DNA from: Xanthostigma xanthostigma | Taxonomy: Eukaryota > Arthropoda > Insecta > Raphidioptera > Raphidiidae | DNA: 64,000 nt | Assembly: GCA_963575645.1 (NCBI GenBank) | Contig: OY754465.1 | Coordinates: forward strand, 32,313,501-32,377,500 | Direction: 5' to 3' | In this document: piece by piece, positions 10,166-21,924 of the stretch | How positions within the stretch are numbered: position 1 is the stretch's first letter | Layout of the letters: the number at the start of each line of letters is the position of its first letter | Program-made: the position numbers and the translations under genes | Notes under the pieces: generated by a model | What the model was told of the DNA's origin: nothing | Databases searched by the model: none | The model's input: only the letters and a program-made list of their open reading frames with translations

Positions 10166-12748
10166 GGAAAATTAAGAAATTCAGACCAAATAATTCGTGT
10201 AGTTTTGAAAGTTGCTACAGTTATTCCTAAAGGTGTCCAGATGAATATACTAAAAGCCCCCGAGGGAGGGACACGAGCCGGCGGTGGGGGAGGGGGGGAA
10301 AGGTCACTTTTTTTGGTATTCTCAATATAGGTCTTAAACTATGCATTTTTTTATAAAATATTTTTTATACGTTTTTAAGTAGACTAAAATTGCTACAATC
10401 TGAGACAAGAACCAGCTCTGTAGATTCAATACTTACCGAGATACAGCTTTCCAAAAATTGACCAGTTTTTATAACAAAGTGAAATTTTAAGATTTGGTCA
10501 ATTTTTGACCCCGATATCGGGAAAAATACTCATTTTAAGGGAAATATCATAGGAACATATATTGTAGCAAATGTAATTAGCTTTAATTTAAGCAGAGAAC
10601 GACGTCTGTAGGCCATATAGTTTACTCACAAATTTTAAAAATCCAAAAAATGAGAAAACTGCATTTTTGCAAATTTAAATTTAATACCTAATAATCGTTA
10701 TGTAAATCCATTCAGTGATTTTAATGTGGTTGAGTAACCAAATTGAGTAGCATAGTAGCATAAACGAGTAACATAATAAAAAAAATAACATAATTGATAA
10801 CATCATAAAAAAATTATGCAGTTTTTGAAAAAATACCGTCGTATTTCAGCCATTTTGTAAAAAATATTTACAAATTATATTCATGAACCTTCCTCGTTTA
10901 TCGCTCTTTCTATTACCGAAAACAATTTCAAAATCCGGTGCGTGGTTTAGTAGAAGAGAGTGGAGAAAAAGACAGAGACTTTGTTTTTAACTGTGCAGTC
11001 TTTGACAAAATACCGTCGTATTTCAGCCATTTTGAAAAAATATTTACAAATTGTATACAGAAACCTTCCTCGTATATTGATCTTTCTATTAGCGAAAACC
11101 ATTTCAAAATCCGGTGCGTGGTTTAGAAGAAATGACCGGTGAAAAAGACAAAGACAGTCAGAGACTCTGATTTTAACTATGTAGGCTTTGCTAAAATTCC
11201 GTCGTAGTTCAGTTATTTTGTAAAAAATATTTATAAATTATATACAGAAACCTTCCTCGTTTATTGCTCTTTCTACTATCGAAAACCATTTTTAGGTTCG
11301 GCGCATGGTTTAGAAGAAGTGAGCGGAGAAAAAGACAAAGACAGACAGAGACTGTTTTTAAATATGCAGTCTTTGACAAAACAACGTCGGTGTTCTTCTA
11401 AACTATGCGCCGGATCGTAAAATGGGTTTCGGTAATAGAAAGAGCGATAAGCATGGAAGGTTTCTGTATATAATTTGTAAATAGTTTTTACAAAATGCCT
11501 GAATTACGACACTGTTTTAGCTCAGACTGCATAGTTAAAAATAGAGCTTCTGTCTGTCTTTGTCTTTTTCTCAGCTCACTTCTTCTAAGCCATGCGCCGG
11601 ATCTAAAAATGGTTTTCGGTAGTCGAAAGAGCAATAAACGAGGAAGGTTTCTGTATATAATTTATAAATATTTTTTACAAAATACCTGAACTACGACGGA
11701 ATTTTAGCAAAGACTACATAGTTAAAATCAGAGTCTCAGACTGTCTTTGTCTTTTTCACCGGTCATTTCTTCTAAACCACGCACCGGATTTTGAAATGGT
11801 TTTCGCTAATAGAAAGATCAATATACGAGGAAGGTTTCTGTATACAATTTGTAAATATTTTTTCAAAATGGCTGAAATACGACGGTATTTTGTCAAAGAC
11901 TGCACAGTTAAAAACAAAGTCTCTGTCTTTTTCTCCGCTCTCTTCTACTAAACCACGCACCGGATTTTGAAATTGTTTTCGGTAATAGAAAGAGCGATAA
12001 ACGAGGAAGGTTCATGAATATAATTTGTAAATATTTTTTACAAAATGGCTGAAATACGACGGTATTTTTTCAAAAACTGCATAATTTTTTTATGATGTTA
12101 TCAATTATGTTATTTTTTTTATTATGTTACTCGTTTATGCTACTATGCTACTCAATTTGGTTACTCAACCACATTAAAATCACTGTATGGATTTACATAA
12201 CGATTATTAGGTATTAAATTTAAATTTGCGAAAATGCAGTTTTCTAATTTTTTGGATTTTTAAAATTTGTGAGTAAACTATATGGCCTACAGACGTCGTT
12301 CTCTGCTTAAATTAAAGCTAATTACATTTGCTACAATATATGTTCCTATGATATTTCTCTTAAAATGAGTATTTTTCCCGATATCGGGGTCAAAAATTGA
12401 CCAAATCTTAAAATTTCACTTTGTTATAAAAACTGGTCAATTTTTGGAAAGCTGTATCTCGGTAAGTATTGAACCTACAGAGCTGGTTCTTGTCTCAGAT
12501 TGTAGCAATTTTAGTCTACTTAAAAACGAATAAAAAATATTTTATAAAAAAATGCATAGTTTAAGACCTATATTGAGAATACCAAAAAAAGTGACCTTTC
12601 CCCCCCTCCCCCACCGCCGGCTCGTGTCCCTCCCTCGGGGGCTTTTAGTATATTCATCTGGACACCTTTAGGAATAACTGTAGCAACTTTCAAAACTACA
12701 CGAATTATTCGGTCTGATCGACGATTCTGAAACTAATTTTCTTAGACT
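10166..12748. repeat. ~2.6-kb palindrome with internal ~185-bp tandem units
   Basis: Arms about 10166-11380 and 11530-12748 are inverted copies along almost their whole length, including poly-G/poly-C blocks at 10281-10299 and 12600-12612. The inner part of the left arm has three tandem ~185-bp units containing ACCTTCCTCGTTTAT and AAATCCGGTGCGTGGTTTAG. The right arm has three facing units plus a truncated fourth (about 11394-11520) at the centre. Both arms give the same 62-codon open frame (10938-11126 plus, 11772-11960 minus), so divergence is very low there. No transposase and no obvious target duplication. A transcript through it would fold into a long hairpin. Confidence 0.85.
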
Positions 12749-12767
12749 ATACGACGGATTACAAACA

Positions 12768-12841
12768 GCAGTCGTAGCTCAGTTGGTTAGAGCGTTGTGC
12801 TAACAATGCAAAATTGCGAGTTCGACCCCCTATCTGTAGTA
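12768..12841 (+). pseudogene. tRNA-Ile-like pseudogene
   Basis: TAGCTCAGTTGGTTAGAGCG is the D arm and A box typical of tRNA-Ile. GAGTTCGACCCCC serves as B box. The anticodon loop reads CTAACAA (AAC). The acceptor strands do not pair, and a T8 run follows. It lies just outside the right edge of the 2.6-kb palindrome. Confidence 0.55.
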
Positions 12842-13264
12842 TTTTTTTTATAATGTATTTTTGTTTTTACCACGTTTTTATTACCTAAAAAGAAGAAAAT
12901 AGTAAAATAAATTATAAAAAATTTAATATATTACGTTTTTAAAACAAACTAAAAAGAATAAAATAATTTCTTTTATCAGCTGTTCTTTGTTTTGTCGATC
13001 TGACAAAAAGAAATTTGCTAAGCATGTTTTCATTAATTTTTAAATGACGTGAACATAATATTACATGTAGATAACCATGCCAACGAATAGCAAATATCAT
13101 AATATTTAATACTTACTAGCCGTTATACTTTCTTTATTATACTATATCAAATTTTAATATTTTTGAAATTGGAATGGTCCTGTTTATCACCCGAAAGTAT
13201 TAAAATCGATTGCGACATTTTACACTCATAATACTAAAAAGAAGAAAATAATAAAATAAATGAA
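12842..13264. other. AT-rich spacer with a duplicated A-rich block and R-C fragment
   Basis: 12880-12965 resembles 13235-13330 as direct repeats (AAAAAGAAGAAAATA, then AACTAAAAAG). 13085-13180 matches the R-C module at 39450-39560 (ATATCATAATATTTAATAC, then CTAGCCGTTA). No gene. Confidence 0.5.
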
Positions 13265-13525
13265 AAGAAAATAAATTGCCACGTTTTGAAACGAACTAAA
13301 AAGTGTAAAATAATTTTTTTAACTTGTAGGATTTGAAACGAAAAACGTGGGGTGAATTCGACAGTTATTTAAGAAGTGTAGAGAGTAGCTATCAATGAAA
13401 AAATCTATTTATGAGATAAAACGCATAATGCGCCTCTCGTTTTTCGTTTCAAATCCTACAAGTTAAAAAAAATATTTTATACTTTTTAGTTCGTTTCAAA
13501 ACGTAGTAATTTAAAAAAAATATTT
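13265..13525. repeat. Foldback, ~85-bp arms
   Basis: 13270-13355 and 13435-13525 are inverted copies containing TTTGAAACGAAAAACG and its complement, around an 80-bp loop. It is of foldback-MITE type with no target duplication seen. Confidence 0.7.
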
Positions 13526-13596
13526 ATTTTATTATTTATTATCAGTATCAGTATCAGCATCAGCATTTTTATTATCAGTATTGTTACACTTATAAC

Positions 13597-13693
13597 CAGT
13601 GGGAGTATATGCCCAAGTAATTCAAGAATTACAAGGCGCGAAATTTTACATCATATACCCCGGTGTTTTGTTTGAAAATCGGTGTATATTTAT
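13597..13693 (-). repeat. Module M copy
   Basis: Reverse-oriented copy of the module at 53050-53156, starting ACCAGTGGGAGTATATGC. It merges directly into the 81-83-bp tandem array, whose first unit shares its TTTATCGTTC edge. Confidence 0.65.
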
Positions 13694-13975
13694 CGTTCAG
13701 CCCGGAATTGTTTTTTTAAAAACTCCACATTTGCCCCTTCCCGTTTCACTGCTAGACAATTCGCATACCCGTTTATCGTTCACCCCGGAATTGTTTTTTT
13801 AAAAACTCCACATTTGCCCCTTCCCGTTTCACTGCGAGACAATTCGCATACCCCTTTATCGTTCACCCCAGAATTACAATTCGCATACCCGTTTATCGTT
13901 CACCCGGAATTATTTTTTTAAAAACTCCACCTCTGCCCCATCGCGTTTCTCTGCGAGACAATTCGCATACCCCTT
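13694..13975. repeat. Tandem array, ~81-83-bp unit, about 3.5 copies
   Basis: Each unit has CGGAATTGTTTTTTTAAAAA, then CTCCACATTTGCCCC, then GACAATTCGCATACCC. One unit (about 13856-13895) is truncated. Short open frames here are by-products of the repeat. Confidence 0.85.
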
Positions 13976-13984
13976 TATTAAAAA

Positions 13985-15132
13985 AAGCTTAGTCCGCCTT
14001 CTTTAGAAGTCCGCCATATTGAATTTAGAGTGACGTCACTTTATTTTCGAGTTATTCTCAGCAAGCCCTTTCATTTGATACCCATATTGTAGGAAAGCAT
14101 AAAAAACTTAGTCCGCCATCTTTGAAGTCCGCCATATTGGTTTTAGAGTGACGTCACTTTATTTTTCGAGTTATTCACAGCAAGCCCTTTCATTTGATAC
14201 CCATATTGTAGGAAAGCATAATAAAATTAGTCCGCCATCTATAGACGTCCGCCATATTCGATTTAGAGTGACGTCATTTTCTTTTTTGAGTTATTTTCAG
14301 CAAGCCCTTTCATTTGATACCCATATTGTAGGAAAGCATAATAAACTTAGTCCGCCATCTTTAGAAGTCCGCCATATTGGATTTAGAGGGACGTCACTTT
14401 ATTTTTCGAGTTATTTTCAGCAAGCCCTTTCATTTGATACCCATATTGTAGAAAAGCATAAAAAACTTAATCCGCCATTTTAGAACTCCGCCATATTGGT
14501 TTTAGAGTGACGTCACTTTATTTTTCGAGTTAATCTCAGCAAGCCCTTTCATTTGATACCCATATTGTAGGAAAGCATAATAAAATTAGTCCGCCATCTT
14601 TAGAAGACCGCCATATTGGATTTAGAGTGACGTCATTTTATTTTCGAGTTATTTTCAGCAAGCCCTTTCATTTGATACCCATATTGTAGGAAATCATAAA
14701 AAACTTAGTCCGCCATCTTTAGAAGTCCGCCATATTGGTTTTAGAGTGACGTCACTTTATTTTTCGAGTTATTCTCAGCAAGCCCTTTCATTTGATACCC
14801 ATATTGTAGGAAAGCATAATAAAATTAGTCCGCCATCTTTAGACGTCCACCATATTGGATTTAGAGTGACGTCACTTTCTTTTTGAGTTATTTTCAGCAA
14901 GCCCTTTCATTTGATACCCATATTGTAGGAAAGCATGAAAACTTAGTCCGCCATCTTCAGAAGTCCGCCATCTTCAGAAGTCCGCCATATTGGTTTTAGA
15001 GTGACGTCACTTTATTTTTCGAGTTATTCTCAGCAAGCCCTTTCATTTGATACCCATATTGTAGGAAAGCATAATAAAACTAGTCCGCCATATTTAGAAG
15101 TCCGCCATATTGGCTTTAGAGTGACGTCACAC
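13985..15132. repeat. 119-bp satellite, ~10 copies, with TGACGTCA in each unit
   Basis: Ten units of about 119 bp, each with TTAGTCCGCCATC, GTCCGCCATATTGG, GAGTGACGTCACTTTATTTT and CAAGCCCTTTCATTTGATAC. The palindrome TGACGTCA is exact in nine units; the fourth (near 14390) has GGACGTCA. The unit near 14944 has a small internal duplication of the CCGCCAT block. Only short open frames arise, the longest being 111 codons. This is satellite or minisatellite DNA. Regulatory activity of the motifs is a hypothesis. Confidence 0.9.
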
Positions 15133-15339
15133 AGCTAACCATGCATTGTCATCCAAACTAAACGTGTATACAAATTTTCATCTCAATCTGTTGAAGATAT
15201 CTGCTTCAAAATTACCGAAGGCATTCTAGTCGCTCACTTAGTAATTTAGTCGCTCACTTATTAATTTAGTCACCCAACTATTATTTTAATATCTCAAGTT
15301 TTTTTTTTTAGTCAATCGTTTTATAATTCCCCTATTATT
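15133..15339. other. Retroposon-like 3' tail and AT-rich spacer
   Basis: Text such as ACAAATTTTCATCTCAATCT resembles the 3' ends of many insect retroposons. Then come three short direct repeats of TTTAGTCGCTCACTTA type (15225-15285). No coding content. Confidence 0.4.
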
Positions 15340-16132
15340 ATTATTATATAAAACAACATTATAAGAGATATATTCTTTTACGCAAGCGCCGATGTTCCCC
15401 AAAAACAATAGGCCACTTCATATTTGCATATCAAACATCCTCCCAAAATTTGTTATCAATCCGCTCATCCGTGGTGTCGGAATGGTAAGAAATGTCAAAA
15501 ATGACGTTTGCATCTGTCAAAGTATTATGTTCTAATAATTAGTTATTCAAATTGTTAACTCAGAAGGCGTTGCATTTCACAAATATTCGAAACGGCATCC
15601 GTTTTTGAACAAATGCGACCTCTTTATTTCATTATTGTAATAAATAATATTATCGACCAATTTTATTTTAAGACAGAACATACGCAATTTTGAAATTGCC
15701 ATATTAAACCGTGCAACAGAAAGAGATAACCGAAAGATGTTTTCCATCAGTTATATCAAATTGAATTTATTTCTATATAAATGTGTATAAAAAAACTGTT
15801 TGGGCATTTTCTGTTGTACGAATCTTATGTAAAATTTTCTCCTCTTTCGTTTAAGACAGGTTTCGAACCGATCTGATTTAAATTGAGCGAGTTATAAGCG
15901 AAAAACTTCGTTTTTTCCTTATTGCTCCCCTCTGGGGTCAAAATTCAAAAATCGGCCGACGTTACGAGCTAAGTTACGCGGAGACGAATCGAACAAAAAA
16001 AAGTTTTTTGAAATCGGTTAAGGCGTTTGGGCTGTACGCGTGACACAAAAAAACGTGACACACAGATTCACAGATTCACAGACAAAGCGAGTACATATAG
16101 GCGCTTTAGCTTACGCTATTCGCGCCTAAAAA
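15340..16132 (+). repeat. R-B family copy
   Basis: Carries the R-B landmarks in order: CGCCGATGTTCCCC, CATCCTCCCAAAATTTG, ATCCGTGGTGTCGGAATGG, AACTCAGAAGGCGTTGCATT, TTTCGTTTAAGACAGG, and the end GCTATTCGCGCCTAA. No frame longer than about 60 codons. Confidence 0.8.
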
Positions 16133-17386
16133 ATGGTATAGATTTAAAACAAAGGGAGGTAATGGGCTAATATTTCAAAAACACTATGCAAATTCTCAGG
16201 TTTTGTCGACGAGTTTTCATATTTCAATAATCAAAAATTACTGCCGTAAATTGATATTAAAAATTATCTAGCCTCTTTTGCAATAACAGCGTTATTGGAT
16301 TTTAGAAAATGTTGTTTTAAAGTTGTAAATGATAAAAATTTATACATTTTTACCTAATACAATAAATTGAACAGTGAAAATGTTCTATAAGAAAAAAAAC
16401 AACTATTCGAAACCAAACTTGTAATCAATACTTTAATAATAGGGTATAGACGTATACAACAGAATACAACAGACAATTATTTAAATGAAATGATTATGTA
16501 CCTTTTTCCGTTTGTTCAAAAAATAGGGTAAAAATAATTTGTTTTCATTTAAAATCTTTCTTTAAGTAAAAATAATTGTACGTCTCATCATAAGTTTTAT
16601 TTTTAGTCTTATTTAATGATTTTTTTTGATAACGACATCAATAAATAATTACTTAAATTTTGGGGTAAAACACGACAAATTATAAATTGTCACATAATAA
16701 TGTGAATGAGGGAGGCGTACTTGTCATGTTAGTAGGGGAGTGAAATATGTATAACAAGAAAAGTGACTACCATTTTTTTTGTAATATGTATAATTTTGTT
16801 TTTCTAGAAAAGGGATGCAATTCTGATAGTTATTTCGCACACCTATCATTATTCCCATTTCTAAATCTAGATACGCGGCAACATGTCAAGCCAAGTTCAA
16901 AAATGAAAATGGAAGCAGCAGCCGTGTCTTACATGAACCACTAAGAGTCACTTTTGACCCCTTAATAACTCAAAATCTATTTAACGTAAACACGTTTATT
17001 TATTAAAGCTGCTTACAGTAACTAGAACCCCAAATTTCATAAATACAGCTCCAACGGTTATTAAGATATTAACGTCTAAAAATCGCAATTTTATCATTGA
17101 CTGACTGACTCATTGACATATAGATCAAAAACCTAACCCACTCCCAGATGACCGAGAAAGTTGAAATTTGGCGTCCAGCTAGGTAATTGTGTGGAAAAAA
17201 TCCGAAAATAGTGAATTTGTAGGGATTTGAAATATTTTCCAAGCATTAGATTTTTATTGACACCTATTGCCTTTTGAAAAAGAAAACTATAGGTACCTAC
17301 TTCAGGAAAAAAATTTAATTTTACAAATCACCTTCAAATGATAAATAATAATCTTTACAAAAAGTAATGATAGCCTATCAAAAACA
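16133..17386. other. No feature recognised
   Basis: AT-rich. The piece 17050-17220 (TGACTGACTGACTCATTGAC and following) resembles a retroposon 3' UTR, but I cannot match it to another copy here. A 65-codon frame at 16747 has no recognisable domain. Confidence 0.35.
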
Positions 17387-17564
17387 TAAATGTGAAAAAC
17401 GAAGCCAAGTTCAATATTCAACACAAAAAGAATTGAGATCTAAAAGGGTGCCAAGTTTTCACTTTGCAAGTTTTCGTGTTTTATATTGTAACAAAACTGT
17501 TCTAGTCCGTGGTGGAAATTATTCATTTAAAGGCAAGACGGCGCGGAGTTTTGGGTGTATTTTT

Positions 17565-18707
17565 CGGGCACAGGCGAGATTATTGTTGGAATCGCTTTGT
17601 TTTAGGGTGTAGTTCAACCCCCTAAGTTTGCTTATAAATTGTTGGTGTGCTTGATTTTATAATTGACAATTAGTAACGAAAATAGTGCTTTTTTCTCTAT
17701 TTCCTTTAATATCTCCGTTCCTCTTGACTTTTAGTATAGCATATGCATTGAGAAAGTTGTTCCTTATGAAATTTCCTAATGATGAGCACTGACAGAGGTC
17801 GCTAAGTGCAATTGTGAACTTGCAAATAGCCCCGAAAGTTAAAAAAACACGTTTTTTTCACTATTTTTTTACTAAAAAATGACTGCACACAGATGGCTGA
17901 AAATTTTTAAAAATGATGTCTATGTTGACCCAAACATGCATGAATAATTTTAGCGTCATCGGTCAATTACTTCTCGAATAATTAACGATCACTTTTTTTT
18001 GTTTACTAAATTGCAAATTGCGCCATTTTTTTCACAAACGGGTTTCGCTGGTCGGACCAAGCCAGAAAAATCACAAATCCATTCAACTTTAGTATCCCGT
18101 TGGAATTTTTGGAAAAAATTAATTCTAACCGATTATAACGATTGAATATTGGAAAAGTTTATATGGTTTTATACGTTTTTCTAAAATTGGTATCGCTAAA
18201 GAAATCGTTATAAAATCGGTTAGAATTAATTTTTTCCAAAAATTCCAACGGGATACTAAAGTTGAATGGATTTGTGATTTTTCTGGCTTGGTCCGACCAG
18301 CGAAACCCGTTTGTGAAAGAAATGGCGCAATTTGCAATTAAGGAAACAAAAAAAAAGTGATCGTTAATTACTCGAGAAATGATTCACCGATGACGCTAAA
18401 AGTATTCATGCATGTTTGGGTCAACATAGACATCATTTTTGAAAATGTTCAGCCATCTATTAGCGACCTCTGTCAGTGCTCATTTTTTAGGAAATTTCAT
18501 AAGGAACAACTTTCTCAATGCATATGCTCTACTAAAAGTCAAGAGGAACGGAGATATTAAAGGAAATAGAGAAAAAAGCACTACTCGTATTTTCGTCACT
18601 AAATGTCAATTATAAAATCAAGCACACCAACAATTTGTAAGCTAACTTAGGGGGTTGAACTACACCCTAAAACAAAGCGATTCCAACAATAATATCGCCT
18701 GTGCCCG
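17565..18707. mobile_element. 1.14-kb foldback element with CGGGCACAGG ends
   Basis: The arms extend from CGGGCACAGGCGA to about 18140, and from about 18205 to CGCCTGTGCCCG. They pair along ~550 bp around a 60-bp loop. The left arm has about 100 bp (near 17800-17900) missing from the right arm. No transposase. The target duplication is unclear, so the class is open. Confidence 0.8.
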
Positions 18708-18767
18708 AATAATGCGCTTTTTAATGTTTTTATCTCCTCGCCGTCTAGCCTATTACAATAATAAATG

Positions 18768-19363
18768 TTTAACAAAACAGTTAAACACGCGTACTTCTTT
18801 AACTTATCAGAAATAATAACGTTAACAGAAACAAAACTAATAGTTCTAAATAATAAAATAAAAGACTAAGTAACAGAGAATATAGAGTCACTAAATTATG
18901 TACACAAAATATTTACAAGTTACAACACACAAACACAACAAAGCTTGTATAATACACTTATTCACACTTGTATATTAACTATATTCACACGACTATTTAC
19001 AACCCAAGTTATTTATGTAAAACCGAATTTATGTAATTATACTCAATGGTTTACACACACAAAAGTTTATTTATCTTTACAGTTTAACTGAATGATTTAT
19101 GTCGCAACGCCAGAGCACATGAACAACTCACGAACAACTAACCAACTGACTTACTGACTTACCAACCACTCCGCTCACATTTTATAGCTTCGTCCCCCGC
19201 CTATCGAATGTTCTGGAAGCATTTCAACCTTTTTACATGCATTGCATTCTCCAGGCAATTCTAAGAAGGTTTTACCTGCTTTCTATTGCTGTTGATGTCG
19301 TGGTCTGGAACATTCTATGAAGCCCATAGTCGTTCCAACAGGGGCGCGCAACAATATTATGAT
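18768..19363 (-). promoter_or_regulatory. LTR-like region with TATA box, minus strand
   Basis: Read on the minus strand, the interval starts TGTTGCGCGCCCCTGTTGG, has a TATA box (GCTATAAAATG, about 19178-19188) followed by TCAGT initiator-like words, then AATAAA-type signals, and ends near TTAAACA. This is the layout of a retrotransposon LTR (U3-R-U5). No matching second LTR or clear target duplication is present. A host promoter is an alternative. Confidence 0.4.
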
Positions 19364-19478
19364 TTATATCTTAACTTCATGTTTATATGTGTGAAAAATT
19401 GCCAAGTGAAAACTTGGCACCTTTTAGATCTCAATTATTTTTGTATTGAATATTGAACCTGGCCCCCTTTTTCACATT

Positions 19479-20439
19479 AAAGTTTTTGATGGGATAATGT
19501 ATAAAGCATTTCCTGTGGATGCACTAGCATTTATTTTTCAATTTTGAAAAGCTATTTCGGTAGCACAGTTTATATATCAATAGGTTTTCTATGTTTGAAC
19601 TTTTTACGCCACGTTTCAGAAGAAGGAAAATTGAAGATGAAAACTAAATTTGAAAAGACGCAAACTTATCGCGTAAAGTTTTCGAAGCCAATATTTATTG
19701 TTTTTGAAATATTTGTTGAATAATATGACAAATACAGTCCAAAACATGTCGCAAAAAGCGTAAATCATTTCCAATATAATGTTCTATACAACCGTGAAAA
19801 TCAAATTGTGTTCGTTCCAGCGCAAACATAAATGCAGACATGACACGGGAAGTTTATAACATAATAGATTTTTAAATTTCCTTCAGTGAAATAGGACTCA
19901 CAATGCAGAGAATGGTGTAGTGGCTTGAAGAATGAATTTTTAGACATTTTCCAACAACATTAACAGTGAATAAGATACCGCTAGAGTGCAGATGTTAATG
20001 GTTTTTAATTGAAAATGAGAGTATGGTACCGACATTACTTCTTATCTCTAAATGCATAACAGTCGAAACATAGCTGAAAGAAATAGGATGGGAGAAACAC
20101 GGAATGTAGAAACGCCTTGCCGCCGTAAACAGCCAAGGTGTGTGCCTTTGGAAACTACTGTGACGTCATCAATTAAACCATTGATTTAGTTTTGTTTGAG
20201 ACAAGCAACAGCTAAGGTTATTATAACCTACCAATAAGTCACATTTTCAATGTATTTATTAACTTCTCACTGTTGAAAATTTTCAAATTGTTTCGGTTCG
20301 ATTTTCGAAACTCGAGTTTTTATCAGATAATAAAATAGATTTATCAATAAGATTATAAACCATAGCTATTTTTTGATTTATTGGGTGATAAGAATAAAAA
20401 TTTTGTCTGGCTGTACAATCAGTGCAGTGTCTCAGCCTG
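19479..20439. other. No feature recognised
   Basis: About 1 kb of AT-rich DNA with no long open frame, no repeat shared with the rest of the window and no RNA gene. It may be older single-copy DNA. Confidence 0.4.
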
Positions 20440-20765
20440 GGCAGTTCCTCCTGGCGATGTTTTCTCTTTCAGGGCAGATTCCCTAGCTAATGCGATCTCC
20501 TTGAGTTTTGTTAGCTCGACCGTTGTCGCATTTTCTTTTCTATAAGACGATCCTTTATGGGTCTTTGTTGCATACCTACCACGAAAACATCTTTTAAGGC
20601 TGCCGTCAGAACTTCTTCAGTGAACCCACATGTTGCTGCCAGATTCTGAATTCTTACAGCTATTGATTTAGACGCTAATTCGCTTCATAAAATTTTATTC
20701 TTGCGAAAAAATAAGATTTGACCGATGCTAAATGCTTTTCAAGAACTTTTACAAGGTCCGTAACC
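20440..20765 (-). pseudogene. LTR-retrotransposon gag fragment
   Basis: Minus-strand translation in three nearby frames gives a capsid-like stretch: LEKHLASVKSYFFARIKFYE, then SIAVRIQNLAATCGFTEEVL, then KDVFVVGMQQRPIKDRLIEK, then ELTKLKEIALARESALKE. The FVVGMQ..PIKDRLIEK pattern followed by a helix ending in ALARES is characteristic of Ty3/gypsy capsids, which assemble the particle that packages element RNA. At least two frameshifts (about 20670 and 20540) and a stop kill it. No protease or pol follows on the minus strand, so it is an isolated relic. Confidence 0.6.
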
Positions 20766-20957
20766 CTTTCACATTAAATCTTATCTGGTATATTTTACTT
20801 AGGTATATAAAGTTGTCGGTATTGTTGGAATAACAAAATCAGATTTTTGTATAATATATTTAATTAAACATCCAAAAATAAAATGAATTTAAAATCAAAG
20901 AAATCATCGTATTTCCATCTAACAAAATTATACGTTCCGTGTCAAAGAGAATTGTTA
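20766..20957. other. AT-rich spacer
   Basis: Nothing recognised. Confidence 0.4.
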
Positions 20958-21194
20958 AGCCCGGTATCCACTTGTAACAAATGACTCGTAACGTTACCAC
21001 GAACATGTTACGACACGGCTAGTGGAGACGGAAGACTGTTGCATGTTACCTGTAACCAATTGGATACGCGTAACCGTTACAAGCCGAACCACCATTTAGC
21101 GGTTTTTACCCGTCGCATCAAAGAAACGACACGGTTACACGCGCCGACTAGTTGGGACGGGTACTTTCTTGTGTCGTAACTGTTGCATTCGAAA

Positions 21195-21480
21195 TTTATT
21201 AACCGACTTCAACAAAAAGGAGGAGGTTCTGTGTTCGTCTGTATATATATATTTTTTTTATGTATGTTCACCGATTTCTCCGTCAATTATGGACCGATTT
21301 TCAAATTTTTTTTTTATTCGAAAGAGTGCACCTCAGAGGTGGTCCCATCGGAACCAAGTCAGGATCTGATGGTGGAATCCGGAGAAATCGAGGGAAACTC
21401 TCAAATTTCAAAGAAACGCATAATGTTTTTTATGTATGTTCACCGATTTTTAGTGTTAGATTAACACTAAAAAGAGAAAA
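21195..21480 (+). repeat. Retroposon-type repeat (CCGACTTCAA...AGGAGGAGG)
   Basis: The words AACCGACTTCAACAAAAAGG and TATGTATGTTCACCGATTT are familiar from dispersed insect repeats, probably a LINE 3' UTR. TTTTTATGTATGTTCACCGA occurs twice, at about 21255 and 21428. No coding content. Confidence 0.45.
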
Positions 21481-21497
21481 ATAAAATATTTAAAAAA

Positions 21498-21664
21498 AAA
21501 ATTGAACCGACTTCACACTAAAAAGTAAAAAATAATTGCGTATTGAAATATTTTGGAGTCGGTGTAGTTCTCGGAATAGATTTCATTTTGGCTGACACCG
21601 ACTCCAAAACATTTCAATACGCAATTATTTTTTACTTTTTAGTGTGAAATCGGTTCAATTTTTT
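21498..21664. repeat. Foldback, ~65-bp arms
   Basis: TTGCGTATTGAAATATTTTG and AAACATTTCAATACGCAA pair, bounded by GAACCGACTTCACAC and its near-complement. The loop is about 35 bp. Confidence 0.75.
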
Positions 21665-21924
21665 TGTTAAAAATATTTTTTTTTAGGTATGTACCTATGT
21701 CAGTCAACAGGCAACTGCCTAGTAGTAAGTAGTCTGATTTTGTGTGCGTTTTGTGTTTATGCTACCAGCGTGTCTTTTCTAGAAACCGATGGTCCAATTG
21801 AATTAAGTAGGAATTCGAAATCAGTGGGATGCATTCTAGTGAAATTTTTGTATAATTCACTGATTTGCTGGAATTTTAAATCTGCCAACAAATTAGATCC
21901 ACTGTAGATCTTCCTACTTATATA

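Larger units (their letters stand above)
17387..19478. repeat. Outer inverted pair (~90 bp) enclosing foldback and LTR-like region
   Basis: 17387-17478 and 19392-19478 are inverted copies sharing AATTGAGATCTAAAAGG and TGCCAAGTTTTCACTT. They enclose 1.9 kb holding a foldback and an LTR-like region. Part of this end also recurs at 49797-49850 (CTTGGCCCCTTTTTCACATT). Confidence 0.7.

Noticed and set aside
10938-11960. Identical 62-codon frames in the 2.6-kb palindrome as genes
   Set aside because: They arise from the ~185-bp tandem unit read in both arms; no start context, domain or codon bias supports a gene.
14148-14483. 111-codon repeated-peptide protein in the satellite
   Set aside because: The frame exists only because the unit length suits it for about three units; indels and stops end it.
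13985-15132. CRISPR array (regular repeats)
   Set aside because: Units of ~119 bp are repeats throughout, with no unique spacers and no cas genes. The window is eukaryotic.
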